From: Pontederia crassipes
Taxonomy: Eukaryota; Streptophyta; Magnoliopsida; Commelinales; Pontederiaceae
Length of the DNA: 64,000 nt
Assembly: GCA_030549335.1 (NCBI GenBank)
Contig: CM060194.1
Coordinates: 37,589,171 to 37,653,170 of the forward strand
Direction of reading: 5' to 3'
The position numbers were made by a program, and so were the translations under genes. The notes under the pieces are model-generated. The model made no database searches. It was not told the DNA's origin and saw nothing but the letters and a program-made list of their open reading frames with translations. Shown one piece after another: positions 1 through 10,792 of the stretch. The stretch's first letter is position 1; every line of letters begins with the position of its first letter.

Positions 1-239
1 TTACTAATTTCCCGCAAGACCTGAACCCCCATTATTTTATATAATAATAATTATAAAAAATAAAATTATTTTAAAAATAATAAAGTAATTGATAATGTAT
101 ATTAAAATATGACTGATTAAAATTAATACAATATAATATTTTATTATACATTATTAAAAATTACATATAGTACTTATTTTTTTAAAAAATAAAATTATTA
201 AAATTACAAAAATAATGAAAATTTCAGGGATCATGGCTC

Positions 240-240
<1 letters not shown>
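1..240. other. AT-rich DNA, nothing recognised
   Basis: Runs of A and T with many stops in all frames. No gene, repeat boundary or RNA gene is visible. Confidence 0.6.

Positions 241-241
<1 letters not shown>

Positions 242-281
<40 letters not shown>
242..281. repeat. (GA)n microsatellite
   Basis: About 20 uninterrupted AG dinucleotides. Short ORFs with Ser-Leu runs on the other strand are artefacts of it. Confidence 0.97.
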
Positions 282-284
<3 letters not shown>

Positions 285-469
285 TGGGGGGTGGGTGGGA
301 GTATCCTCGTCCTAATCCTCTTGACTTCACCCCCGCTGGGAGAAAAATTCCTATGAATGAGGCTGGATAGGGGTTTCCCCATTGGGCTCGTGGGAATGAA
401 AAATATTGCCATCCTCCCATTGGACTCGTGGGAATGAAAAATATTGCCATCCCTATGCACACCCTCTTT

Positions 470-670
470 GAACTTCTAACGGGCGGCTGCCCTCACCTCA
501 ACGAAGAGAGGGAGGGCCACTGCTCTCCCTCTCTGAACTTCTACATGGGGCAGCTTGCCCCCTCTATCCATGAAGAGAGGGAGGGCTGCCGTCCTCCCTC
601 TCTGAACTTCTAAGTGGTCGTATTGCCCTCTGTGCATGAGAAGGGAGGGAGGGCCACCACCCTCCTTTTG
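470..670. repeat. Minisatellite, three units of 65-69 bp
   Basis: Units begin with GAACTTCTA at 470, 535 and 604. Each contains GAGAGGGAGGGC followed by a CCTCCCTCTCT-like stretch. The purine-rich and pyrimidine-rich halves make it open-reading on both strands without evidence of coding. Confidence 0.85.
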
Positions 671-740
671 CAATAGTGGGGAGGGCTTTGTGTAGGCGGC
701 CTGTCGATGATGATGGATGACCGTCATGAAGAGTGAGAGA

Positions 741-806
741 GGGGAGGGGGGGGGGGGGGGAGGGGGTGGGTTAGAAGAAGAAAAGGAGAGAGGGGGGTGG
801 GGAGGG
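741..806 (+). repeat. Poly-G tract with 15-G run
   Basis: G-rich stretch with an unbroken run of about 15 G at 746-760, flanked by further G runs. It could form a G-quadruplex; that is inferred from composition only. Confidence 0.85.
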
Positions 807-1129
807 TTCGGGACCCATGGGGCAGGCCGCCCCGTTCTCGAAAGAAGGTTCCGAGGCTTTATCCCCCCATCCCACCCCTGCGGAGGTAAAATTCCTCAAA
901 GTCAGGCCTCACAGAGAATCTCAAGGGGCGGAGAATATTATCATTCCTAGTCTAAAATAATTGTACGTACATGATAAAAAATAGTTTAATAATATAATAT
1001 TGTTTTGTATAAATATAAAATAATTTAGATACTTGGATTGAAAATTCTTTTAAATTTTATTTGTTTGCAATATGTGAATAAAATTTAAAATGATTTTACA
1101 ATAACTAATAAATGCTATCAAATTTAAAA

Positions 1130-2741
1130 GGTAAAATTACACAAAAGACCTAAATTTTCATGGTTCTTGCAAATATGGCCTAAACTTTAATTTGTTAGAT
1201 AAAAAATCACAAACTTTTAAAATGTTTTTATGTTTAGGACTTGTTTGGCAAAATAGAAAACAATCCACATATTGAAAATTTTCCCAAGGAAGTTTTTATT
1301 TTCATGGAATTAAGTCCATTCCAACTGTTTGGATGTATACCACCTCGTAAAACATACATATTTCTTTTTTTATATCTTCTTGGCACTATGGAATGGAAAC
1401 ATCATTGATGAGGTCGAAAGCTCCCAACTTCTCTGTTACTCGCTTCCATTCATCAGCACATCAATCAAGTTCTTAGCCTAAAATCATAGCTTCTTCTGAG
1501 TTATAATATTCTTTTAAATCCAAAATCACGTTTATATCTTTGGTCTTCTCACCAACACGCATATTAGGTTCATCCTCTGTCATCTCTTTGAGCGCCATGG
1601 AGGATCACTCTGAGCCCTGGAACTCCAACACAAAGCTCCTACTGGAGCTGGACGCACTTAGCCACTCCCTCTACCAGCCTCAACGCATAGCGGACACCCC
1701 TGCTGCCAGCGCTACCGCCCCAAGCGCCAAGGGCGATGACGCCCCGCGCTCGCAGAGCCGGCCGTGATCCCGCCAGATGTCCATGTCAACATGGTTATCC
1801 CGCTCCAAAAATCCGAGCGAGCTAACTGATGAGGATGCCGGCTGCCGTGACCCTCGGGCAAAACAGGGCAGTCTGCCGTGCGGAACTACGTCAGAGGCCG
1901 CGGAGAAGAAGGGGATATGGAGTTGTTGAGAAGTGCGTGACTCAGCTTCCTGAGAGGTGCACGACTCATCTGCGGAGCTGTGGAGAAGTGTGCGTGAGAG
2001 AGAAAATAAAACGGTCAGACTATTTTTTTTCCCCACCATATGACACCCTGTGAGGGATATTATTTCATTATCCAAACAAAAAAAAATGAAGAATTTCCCA
2101 TTTCAGACTTTTAACCAATGGATTATGCTCATTCCAGTGGAAAGAGAGGTTATCCAGATGGGCCCTTAGCCTAAATTCAATTCTTTTTTCATATTTAGAA
2201 TATATGTATATAAATATAAATATATTTAAAATATTGAATTTTATTAGAAAAATTATATTGGTAAATTGATACTATATATCTTACATCATTTATACATAAA
2301 AAATAAACTTATAATTGTGTATGCATCTTTTATTTGAAAATAAATTATAACTAGTTTCATCATTGATATAGTCATACTATTGATTTCTATTCCACATTAT
2401 TTATTGAATAACTAATTTTAATATATAGTACACAGAATAATAATTATTAATCACTTATATAATACTATTTACTTATTTAATAAAAGAATGAATGATTGTA
2501 TTTTTTCTATGCATTATATAGTTTGTGAAAAAATACTGAATATATATAATATTCACTTTTAATATTTAAGCTAAATATGAGAAAAATAATTAAAAGTTGA
2601 TGTTTTTTTATCCAATAACAATAGTTTAGGATAAATATAATAAAATTTTGAAAGTTTGTGATTATTAATCCAACACATTAAAGTTTATGTCGTATTTTTC
2701 AATAATCATGAAAGTTTAGTTTTTTGTGTATTTTTCAATTT
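1130..2741. mobile_element. Element with ~95-bp terminal inverted repeats
   Basis: The segment 1130-1225 is the imperfect reverse complement of 2643-2741; for example ACACAAAAGACCTAAATTTT on the left faces AAGTTTAGTTTTTTGTGT on the right, and AATCACAAACTTTT faces AAAGTTTGTGATT. Inverted repeats near 100 bp are typical of Mutator-like elements, but exact ends and a target duplication could not be fixed. Further in, GGACTTGTTTGG near 1236 and CCAGATGGGCCC near 2162 look like the ends of a second, nested element. The interior 1540-2050 is GC-rich and carries a host-gene fragment. Confidence 0.6.
1597..1850 (+). pseudogene. PMI1-like N-terminal gene fragment
   Basis: From the ATG at 1597, in good start context (GCGCCATGG), the frame reads NSNTKLLLELDALSHSLYQP. 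I recognise this as the N-terminal signature of plant PLASTID MOVEMENT IMPAIRED1-type proteins (NT-C2/DUF family, roughly 800 residues), which act in chloroplast and nuclear photorelocation. The frame ends at a stop at 1765-1767. A second frame around 1775-1835 reads STWLSRSKNPSELTDEDA, resembling the Ser/Arg-rich stretch that follows in the family, so there is a frameshift. The fragment covers under a tenth of the protein and no C2 domain follows. The pyrimidine-rich stretch upstream (1490-1596) could be captured 5' UTR. It lies inside inverted repeats, suggesting transposon capture. The family assignment is from memory of the motif. Confidence 0.6.
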
Positions 2742-3977
2742 AAAATATTTATATTATGAATATTCGAATTATAATTCGTCCCACTACACTTTTATCCGAC
2801 GTGGGTTCTTATCAATGACACACGCGGATATGTCCCTCGTACTCATCGGACTCACGGGTCATTCTCGGATGTAGGACCTCGTGCATGACTAAGCGAATGG
2901 ACATCTAGCTAAGCTTGTTCTGAATAAGCAATATAAATATTATGATCGAGATGACTTGCTGAGAGTAGGCTTTCAAATATGGACATGATGAGAGTGTTTA
3001 ACGAGTTGTCATTGGTCCATGACACTAGCGCATTGAAGCACCAATGTGAGCACTTCAGCGCTCGACATCCGAATGATCGTCCGAAAAATCATGGGGCACC
3101 GAGAAGGATTGTGGGTTGTGATCCACATTCAAAGCTAGAATTAGAAAGTTTGCTTGCATTATGTAGAAACGTAAAATACATATGGACTTGAGGAGGTACT
3201 AATGGACTCCTCTTAATATGCTATAGGTAAGAGAGTTGGGTTGATGACTCGTGATGTGGAGAACAATTTCTAGCGGCGCAATTTTAGTTGTCCCTAATAT
3301 TACAAGATTGTTATCGTCCAACTCTACTAAGTCTAAGTACAAAAATGAAAATGTAAAATACTAATACACTTTGGGTAACTTGGCCATTCATAAGGATGAC
3401 TATATAAGATTGTGATTACCTAGTGCAAGGTGATTGCATGCATTCTTTGGATGGCTCTAAGCGGCCACAAGCTTGTGTTGAGCAACGTTGATGTCACGAG
3501 GCTTTGCACATCGTGTTATAGAAACGCCCAGTGACATTCTCCCCACAAAAGTCAGTGACGCCCTCGATGCCATTGTCCGAACTTCTTCGGGGTCTTATTT
3601 TCAATCTTCACTTCGTTTGTCTAGTTGGAATCTGTCTTCTTTGCCTTGACTTCTACTTCATTAGCATCACATAGTGCTAGAAATGTCCACACTATTTCAG
3701 AACTTGTTGATGACTCCTTCCTCAAGCCTGCTTGCTTACTAATCCTCATCCAATCCGGAATCGTCACTTGTGCAACACTAGCGGAGTCCAAAATGTGAGC
3801 GATATGTCTTGAGCAAGCAACTTGACTCGATGTATCCATGTCGTAGATGGCTGTGACATGAAGTCGTCCATTTGTCAAATGTAAAGGACTATCTCATCAT
3901 TAATGATCATTTGAGATTTCGATAGTTCAGAGTTCTTTGATGGGACGCCTTGAAATTTGTTTGCGTTGAGCTGCTGT
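2742..3977. other. Unclassified repeat, left part
   Basis: Moderately GC-balanced DNA with no long ORF and no domain I recognise. It continues on the far side of the solo LTR at 6979, since GCTGT flanks both sides of that insertion. It carries one copy of a duplicated segment (3405-3560). Confidence 0.5.
3405..3560. repeat. Direct repeat, copy 1
   Basis: Contains GGCTCTAAGCGGCCACAAGC, then TTGATGTCACGAGGC and CATCGTGTTATAG. It matches copy 2 at 7527-7650 (GGATCTAAGCGGCCGCAAGT, TTGATGCTGCGAGGC, CATCGTGTCATGAG). With the intervening solo LTR removed, the copies lie about 1.1 kb apart and may be decayed LTRs of a short element. Confidence 0.65.
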
Positions 3978-6973
3978 TGTCACGACCCATATTTAAACGA
4001 TGATTTAAATTAGAATTCATAACTAATTATAGACGATAAAATATTATTAATTTTTTTTTAAAAAAATTGTGCATAACTCCTCTAGATAATACAAGAAAAT
4101 GATAACATATATAAATAAACCACGCAGTTTATATTGATCATTCAGAGCATGTAAAAACCTTATGATTTATACCACCACATAGTCATAAAAGATTCATATT
4201 TTACAAGATACAAAATTACTTTTCATATATAACACATATCAAACTCTCTCCATATCCTAATAGAGGAATATGAGAGCTGCAAGGCTTCTATCTAACACGT
4301 GCAGTGGGACACATGACTTCTCAATACCTTAGCAGCAAAAAGGATCCACACCCTGCTAAGGCTGTTTCTCGCGCTCCCAAAAGTTCTACTGATCTGAAAA
4401 AGTGTACAACAACACTGTGAGCAAATAATAGCTCAGTAAGCTGATAACTCATAAGCTATGTGTTACCATCTAATAAATTCGAGGAGACATAAACATACAT
4501 GCATTAATCATAATATCAAAGGCAATATCTTCATACATATACTAAATATATATATAACATTCCAATCAAAAGCATTGCACTCAATTTACATTCATTGTCA
4601 CTTAAACATATTAAATATGTGTATGCAATGCAACACTCTCATATGTATGCACGGATCACCAACTGGCCAGTGGTCGGTAGATGGACTCTAGAGGTGGCTC
4701 CCATCGTGATCAACGATGTATTCTACCTCATCCCTTTCGGGGAACAAATCACAAAATGATAGGTGGACTCTAGAGATGGCCCCTACGGATTCTAGAGGTG
4801 GCCCCCATCGTGACTATTCATGATGTGACACTTAGCTCCGCATGACACTTAGCTCCAACCTATCTCATCCCATTACTGGGAACAGAATGATGGATTGGAC
4901 TCTAGAGGTGGCTCGCTCCCATCGTGATCAGCGATGTAGCACTTAGCTCCAGCCATCATATATGCAAATACAGATGGATGTCGATGCATGATTCATTACA
5001 TAACAAATATTTCCTGACTATTAGAAGATGAATCATATCCAACACCATTTCAAAATGAACAAGATTGCACTCATCACAATCCATTCATATCATACCACAT
5101 ATACTTCCCATAATTGCATTTCTCGAAATCAATTCATAGCATTATAAAACATATTCAATACATATAATAATCGATGTCATACCGAATTTAAAAGTGGTGA
5201 AAACATAAAGTAGGAGAAATCAACTTACCTATAAGGGCTAGCAAAATGTTTTCCTTTCCTTGTTCACTACTTTATTTTTCTACTCCTATAACAATAATAG
5301 TAAGAAACACATTACTAATATGATCTGAACGCAATCCTATTACACATGGAACAGAATTAATTGCTTAGGTATATGAACCTTAAGTATTTACTCTTATAAC
5401 TTAAGTAACTATTAAACATAAGGATTGACCTAATAATATAACAGATTGCACACATAGTAAAAAAAATCCATATCTTCTTATATACATACCCAAATGACAT
5501 CATTCCAATTTTCTTTACTCTCACATTACAAAGACATTATTCTGTAAAAGTTGCATTTCCTATTTCATTATGGTTTGCTCTCATGAAAATCAACATTCAG
5601 CCTAACTTTTATGTTGTTTCTATGTCATGACAGATTGAGTAACCTTACTTTTATGATTTATATAAAATAATAAACCTTCCCTGTTTTGATTCTTTCAATT
5701 TTCTCAAATAGTAGACATCCTAAAGTGCAACTTATAAAATTACTTGAATTTATATCTAAGTGTACTGAGCACAATAAATATAACCAATACTAGCATAATC
5801 TGCCTTAAGTTCCATTCTGACAAACTGAGTAAGGCTCGATAAATTATTTATAACTTTCGCTACGCATGTCATTTTCTAGTGATTCCAATTGTCAATGCAA
5901 CCTAACATCAATATCTATAACACCCTAAATTATCAAATAATTTCACTACATATTGAATTTAATACATAATTTACAAATTCGGATAGCAATTTAGGCGGAC
6001 AGAGTGATAGTACCTTAAAGATATGAGCATAACTTTATCTAAAGAAATCATATTAACTTGATTCCAAAGCTCAATGAAAGTAGACTCTTAGAGGATCAAT
6101 AAGAATAAATTTCATAATTTTTGGATCACGAAGGTATTGAATTATGTAGCTAACGATTCATGAATCAATTGAACATGGCTAGGGTTAATCGTACCCATGA
6201 ACAACATGAGTCTTGTCCCATGTTCAAGTAAAATCCGAAAATAAATGGATGAGAAAGGTTCAGAGTCACCCTAATTAAGAATTATGTAGTTAAAATCCAA
6301 ATAAAATGAAGTAGGAACTTACCAAAATCTAAAATCCTAGTTGCCCCTTCTCTTTTTCCTAATTTCCTTCAACCATGTAGCATCTTTCCTTCTACCTTTG
6401 CAATTCGGCCAAGGGTGGTGAATAGGGCAAAAGGAGGTAGTAAAAGGTGAAAGGATAAGTATTAAAAGTAAAGGAGATACCGACTTTAGGTTGTACATGT
6501 GGTACTTCCCAAAATGACCTTGAAGTAAATGGCTTTTGCATTTCTCCATTTATTTATTTATTTATTTATTCATTTACTTAAGACATTACATGTAAATAAG
6601 AAACTACCTCCCATTTGGATTCAAATAAAATATTTAAAAAAATAAATAACTAAGGAATCAAAATTTAAATTTTTGGTCCGAAGAACAAAAATCGTGATTT
6701 CACAGATTTTTCGATTTTGTGTCTACGTTTTACCTAACTCATACACTTCGTAAAAATTCTTAAAAATTACTTTTAGAATCCTTTCATATATAGGAACAAT
6801 TATCGGGACTTTAATTTTCTAAATTTTCACTTTTTTGAAAATTACATTTTCATGCCTTAAGTAAATTTCTAGAAGTGTAAGTCTTAACATCACATTCATA
6901 GAGATTATCAATAAAATAATATAACATTACATTCATACAACTAATGATGCATGGTTAACTTAGGGATATTACA
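3978..6973 (-). mobile_element. Solo LTR (2996 bp), chromovirus type
   Basis: It begins TGTCACGACCC and ends GGGATATTACA, flanked on both sides by the 5-bp direct repeat GCTGT (3973-3977 and 6974-6978), the mark of LTR-retrotransposon integration. No coding region or second LTR is present, so it is a solo LTR left by recombination. TGTAATATCCC as the start on the minus strand and the great length suit Tekay/Del-like chromoviruses, the type whose LTRs occur at 22-29 kb and 39-42 kb. The lineage is inferred; the boundaries are seen directly. Confidence 0.88.
4675..4965. repeat. Degenerate tandem repeat inside the solo LTR
   Basis: Repeats of GGACTCTAGAGGTGGC (starting near 4682, 4767, 4788 and 4898), each followed by variants of CCCATCGTGATCA, GATGT and CACTTAGCTCC. 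Spacing is uneven, so units have been partly deleted or shuffled. Confidence 0.8.
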
Positions 6974-6978
6974 GCTGT

Positions 6979-7760
6979 TGGGAGTGACCAGAGTCTTCTT
7001 ATGTTCACTATGGACTTGACTCAATCTTCTTATCATAGGCCTATCTGCCACAGGATTTGCTGGGATAAACTTCCTTCCTATCACCTTTTTTGAAGCTTCG
7101 GCGACACCTTTGGGCTATAAGCGAAGATGGTGCACTTTGACACTCGTCCATCAATTGGGGTTTGACAAAGTGATGTCGTTGTGCTTATGAACAGAGATTA
7201 TGCACTTTTGTAAAATTTGTCCACCCGACGTCTGACTCTCGCGGAGGAGTAGATATTCAGGGTCTTCACCAACCCACAGAATGCTTATGAAGATGCTCCA
7301 CTTGATGCCAAGCAGCTTGGTGTTGGATGATTCATGATGAGGGCTTCTGAGTTTACCTCCATCTCCATTCAAAAGGACAATATAAAAAATGTGTCTTTGA
7401 AGCCTTGGATGTTGATCTTGAAAGCCGCTTCGATTACTCAAGTCATTGGACGAAAGAAAAACCTTCCTTTGGTTGATGGCGAAACTTATTACTTGGGTAT
7501 GCCCCTGAATTTGATACTCCGCAAGATTACATAGTGTGAGATGGTCGCACATGTTCTTCAGATGGATCTAAGCGGCCGCAAGTTTGTGTTGAACGATATT
7601 GATGCTGCGAGGCATTGCGCATCGTGTCATGAGAAAATGTCCATCGCACCCGCACAAATTTTCTTGGCCCTTCAAACATTCAGAATTTCTAAAATAATTC
7701 GACCAAGTGACCAACTCCATTTATATTAGTTTTCTTATTTATAGAGATTATTTATGGGTA
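6979..7760. other. Unclassified repeat, right part
   Basis: Continuation of the repeat interrupted at 3977. ORFs of 60-130 codons occur on both strands but match nothing I recognise, and neither strand shows continuous coding character. The second copy of the duplicated segment lies near its end. Confidence 0.4.
7527..7650. repeat. Direct repeat, copy 2
   Basis: Partner of 3405-3560, in the same orientation. Similarity starts at GATTACATAGTGTGAG (copy 1 GATTACCTAGTGCAAG) and fades after CATCGTGTCATGAG. Confidence 0.65.
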
Positions 7761-7827
7761 CACCTATTTTTTATTATTTTACTTTAATTTATTAAACTAC
7801 AAAGAGTGGAGTTCGCCGTGGTTGGTG

Positions 7828-8206
7828 ATGTCGGAAGGGAGAGGTCCTAAGATGGGCGCTTTGAGCAGAAGCTCCCCCACCGACATCATCGATTCCACCA
7901 AGAAGATGGCTCATGGAGCGGCCATTGGGCATTCGAAGGGGATGCTGGCGGACTTCTTGATGGGCGGCATCGTGGCTGCGGTTGCCAAGAGCAGAGCGGC
8001 TTTGATGGAGCGGAATGAAACTCCTCCAGAAATAGGGGAGCTTCTGAAGGGTGGTCGCCTAAGGAAACCCTACAATGGCATCGTCCACGGCTTCTCAACG
8101 GTGTTCAAGGAGGAGGGCATGCTCGCCTTCTGATAGGGGAATCAAGTCAATGCCATATGCAACTTTTCAAACCAGGTTCCATTTAGATACAATGAAAGAT
8201 ACATAA
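7828..8206 (+). pseudogene. ADP/ATP carrier (ER-ANT1-like) pseudogene
   Basis: From the ATG at 7828 the frame runs to tandem stops at 8131-8136. Residues from about 7942 read FLMGGIVAAVAKSRAALMER, the first helix and the PMER motif region of the mitochondrial carrier family, followed by GGRLRKPYNGI and FKEEGMLAF, which match the loop and second-helix start of adenine nucleotide carriers. The pattern is closest to the plant endoplasmic-reticulum type. After the stops the same frame continues with GNQVNAICNFSNQ, recognisable as the conserved segment that follows Trp-Arg in working carriers, so the stops replace those two residues. Only about one of three carrier repeats is present, and the 38 residues before FLMGG are not a recognisable carrier N-terminus. 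No intron is seen. This is a decayed, truncated copy. Confidence 0.8.
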
Positions 8207-8229
8207 TTCATGCCGCCAAAAATATATCA

Positions 8230-9290
8230 TTTAGATATAATTCAACCCACTGATGACGCTTAAATTTACTGACCACTAGAAATTACATATTTTTCCTTCA
8301 GTTTAACTCATTGCTCCTCAAATCCTTCAACACTTGTTGAGTCTCGTGTCCATATATTAAAGTCATGGGAGAAATTGCCTTGTGCACATAAATCGCAAGT
8401 GTTAGACACAAGATTTTTCATAATATGCCATATGCAAAACCTAAGACGCATTTCTAGAAAAGTTTCTTAATAGCATTTTCCATTGCTATATCTTGATCAA
8501 TAATAATAGCCTTCGGATGCTTACCATGCATGCATTGTAACCATGCTTCAAACAACCAAATAAATGCAAATTCAATTTCATTTTTCAATAAAGCACAATC
8601 AAATAAAATGGATTGTGTGTGATGATTGATTCCTATGAATGGTACAAAGGTATGCATAATGTATTGGTCCTATATGTAGTATAAAAAAGACAACATCTAC
8701 AAAAGTTATAGGACATTTGCCCAAAATATACTTCTTAAAACATTATTTTCATCCCATTCTAATTTGAAAAAAACCCAGGATCAATTTTAACTTCCATGTG
8801 AAGTAACTAATATATCCATGCAGTTTGTACCAACATTATTTTTGTGTGCTCTCATATGGTCAATGCACTTTTGGACTGTCATCAACTCATTATCGTAGTT
8901 AAGAACTTGAGCAATATTTGATGGACCAATTCCATCATATTGCATTTTTTTTCCATCATTTCAATTTCAGCAATAGGTACTGGGGTTGTGTGAATTTAAC
9001 ATTTTCACCTTTGAAGGACTAGCTAGAGCATGTGTATGCTTCTCATTGAAATTTTTAATCTCCCTTTTCTTGTCAACCCTCCTAGACACTTCTAAATGTG
9101 CGCCACAATTCTCGTTCGTCCCTTCTTCAATTCGTTCTCTTTCTTGTTACTTTAACACTAGGTTGTTTATGCCCCTGCTTTGAACAAAGCAAGCATCCTT
9201 CTTAAGGTTTCACCAATTTTCCTTGACTTAGCTAGTGTATGATTTTTGTCTGGAGAAACCAACTACTTTAGCATAACAATTGTAGTAATC
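8230..9290 (-). pseudogene. FAR1/FRS-type (MULE-derived) protein remnant
   Basis: Read on the minus strand, 9250-8990 encodes a FAR1 DNA-binding domain: YAKVVGFS near its start, then VDKKREIKNF, NEKHTHALASPSK and VKMLNSH. Downstream, near 8770-8660, FFFKLEWDENNVLRSIFWA matches the start of the MULE transposase domain, and the frame 8657-8454 reads FVPFIGINHH, SILFDCALL, WLFEAWLQ, HGKHPKAIIIDQD, its conserved core. Frameshifts and stops separate the blocks and the C-terminal SWIM zinc-finger region is not seen. FAR1/FRS proteins are host transcription factors domesticated from Mutator-like transposases, so this is either a dead family member or a Jittery-type transposase remnant. The sequence cannot separate the two. 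Confidence 0.8.
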
Positions 9291-10235
9291 ATATGCATAA
9301 TTTTGTGTTTTAAAATGACTTGATCACTTAGTTGTTCTTCTCATTATTGTTTGTCACAATTTGTGCTTCTTCATCACCTGCTTCAATCTCTAGTTCACTA
9401 TAAATGCATTGTGGTTTTAAATAAATATGCATTTACAATAGTAAAAAAAGAAATAAGATTGTGGAATATACCTTCGCTGTGTGTCATGCAATTCCATAAT
9501 TATTTGGTTTTCATCCCAATTGAAATTATCCATCTCCATATTGTTTTCAATATTTGCCAAGACCTAAAAAAAGTAAAAAGATGAACTTAAAATAACACAA
9601 ATACAAAAATAATACAAATATATTGTATAGAAAAATGGAAACTTGAATAATTATAAAGCTTGACCTAATCACTACTTTATTTCATGATTGTCGGATAAGT
9701 GAAAAATAAAATAAAGCATATGGTGGCATTGTCATATAAGCAGACCTTATGAGCTAGTCTTGTGACATATCGTTTTAAAATCAAGCATGTTTTAATTTTA
9801 ACTGAAAAACATGAAAAACAAAAGCACAAATATCTTATGCAGCCATACAATTTTAAAATCCAACACGTGTTAAGCATAATTTTGAAAAGAAAATTAATGA
9901 ATTGAAAACATAAAAGACCTTATGAACAATGTGTGAATCAAGCATTTTTAGCTTAAATTTTTTAAAAAAAGATAAAAAATCAAAACCATAAATACCTCGA
10001 GCAATGTAACAGACCTTGTGCGAGAATACATGCTTTAAAATCAAACATTTTTTATCTTAAATTTACAAAATAGAAAATATAATAAAATTTTATAGAACAT
10101 GTTAACTATAAAATAGCACTTGAACATTGGACCACTGGGCCAGCCAGAAGGGTGGGGTTGAATGCCACTAGGGCAAAGCAACATCGAGAGAGTAGACTAT
10201 GGGAGGAAGCTGATATCACGATTGAAGCTGTGATG
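9291..10235. other. AT-rich flank with degenerate internal repeats
   Basis: Near 9745, 9918 and 10010 similar stretches recur: a GACCTTATGA- or GACCTTGTGC-like word followed by TTTTAAAATCAA-type runs and AAAACATAAA. A minus-strand acidic run just beyond 9291 could be the N-terminal tail of the FAR1-like remnant. Nothing else is recognised. Confidence 0.45.
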
Positions 10236-10377
10236 TGATGCATGCTCATTTCCACATATTATTTTACACTTTAATAAGTTAAAATTGAATAAAGCATGCA
10301 TCATCTTTTTGTCATTTTTTTGGAAATCTTATTTTCCTTTGAATTATGTGATTTTCACAGAATTTATTTGAAAACAG

Positions 10378-10740
10378 CCCGTGTCAGTAGACACGGGTCA
10401 TGTGCCGAAGCTCGTTAATACGGAGCGTGGGGAAATCATGTCGAACCATGAGCAACACGGACCGTGTCACAGGAAAAAATGACCCGTGCCCGATGGAGAT
10501 TATAAGTCGACAGTGCTGCGATTTAACTATCTAACATGGCCCGTGTCATCTATTACATGGTTCGTGTTATTAATATCATCAGATTTGACGCACTAAAGCG
10601 AGGACCGTGTAATCAAAACACTAATCAACATGGACCGTGTCCCTAAAAACATGGTCCGTGTTGTTTATATCGCCAGATAGGTCGTGTCGAGACGGGGGCC
10701 GTGTAATAAGAATATTAATCAACATGGCCCGTGTCATTAA
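10378..10740. repeat. Array of GGNCCGTGT-type quasi-palindromes in LTR
   Basis: About ten variants of ACACGGGT / GGCCCGTGT / GGACCGTGT / GGTCCGTGT spaced roughly 20-50 bases, often preceded by ACAT (ACATGGCCCGTGTC, ACATGGACCGTGTC, ACATGGTCCGTGTT). A second cluster lies at 11630-11900, after the LTR. Confidence 0.75.
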
Positions 10741-10784
10741 TGACACAATCCACATTGTTTTCCAAATTTTTGGGTGACTCATGC

Positions 10785-10792
10785 TATAAAAA
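10785..10792 (+). promoter_or_regulatory. Putative LTR TATA box
   Basis: TATAAAAA in GCTATAAAAAGGC, in the middle of the LTR on the strand of the element. Position and sequence suit the RNA polymerase II promoter of the retrotransposon. Confidence 0.55.

Larger units (their letters stand above)
283..950. mobile_element. Composite hAT-like debris, GC-rich
   Basis: A GC-rich island in AT-rich DNA. Around 440-455 it contains TATTGCCATCCCTA, which matches the terminal inverted repeat of the hAT-type element at 22437-23099 (ends TAGTGATGGCA and TGCCATCCCTA). A degraded version, GAATATTATCATTCCTAG, ends the island near 950. A segment of about 38 bases (GGGAATGAAAAATATTGCCA and flanks) is duplicated in tandem at 381-453. 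Target duplications are not clear, so this is probably overlapping or deleted copies of one family rather than one intact element. Confidence 0.5.
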
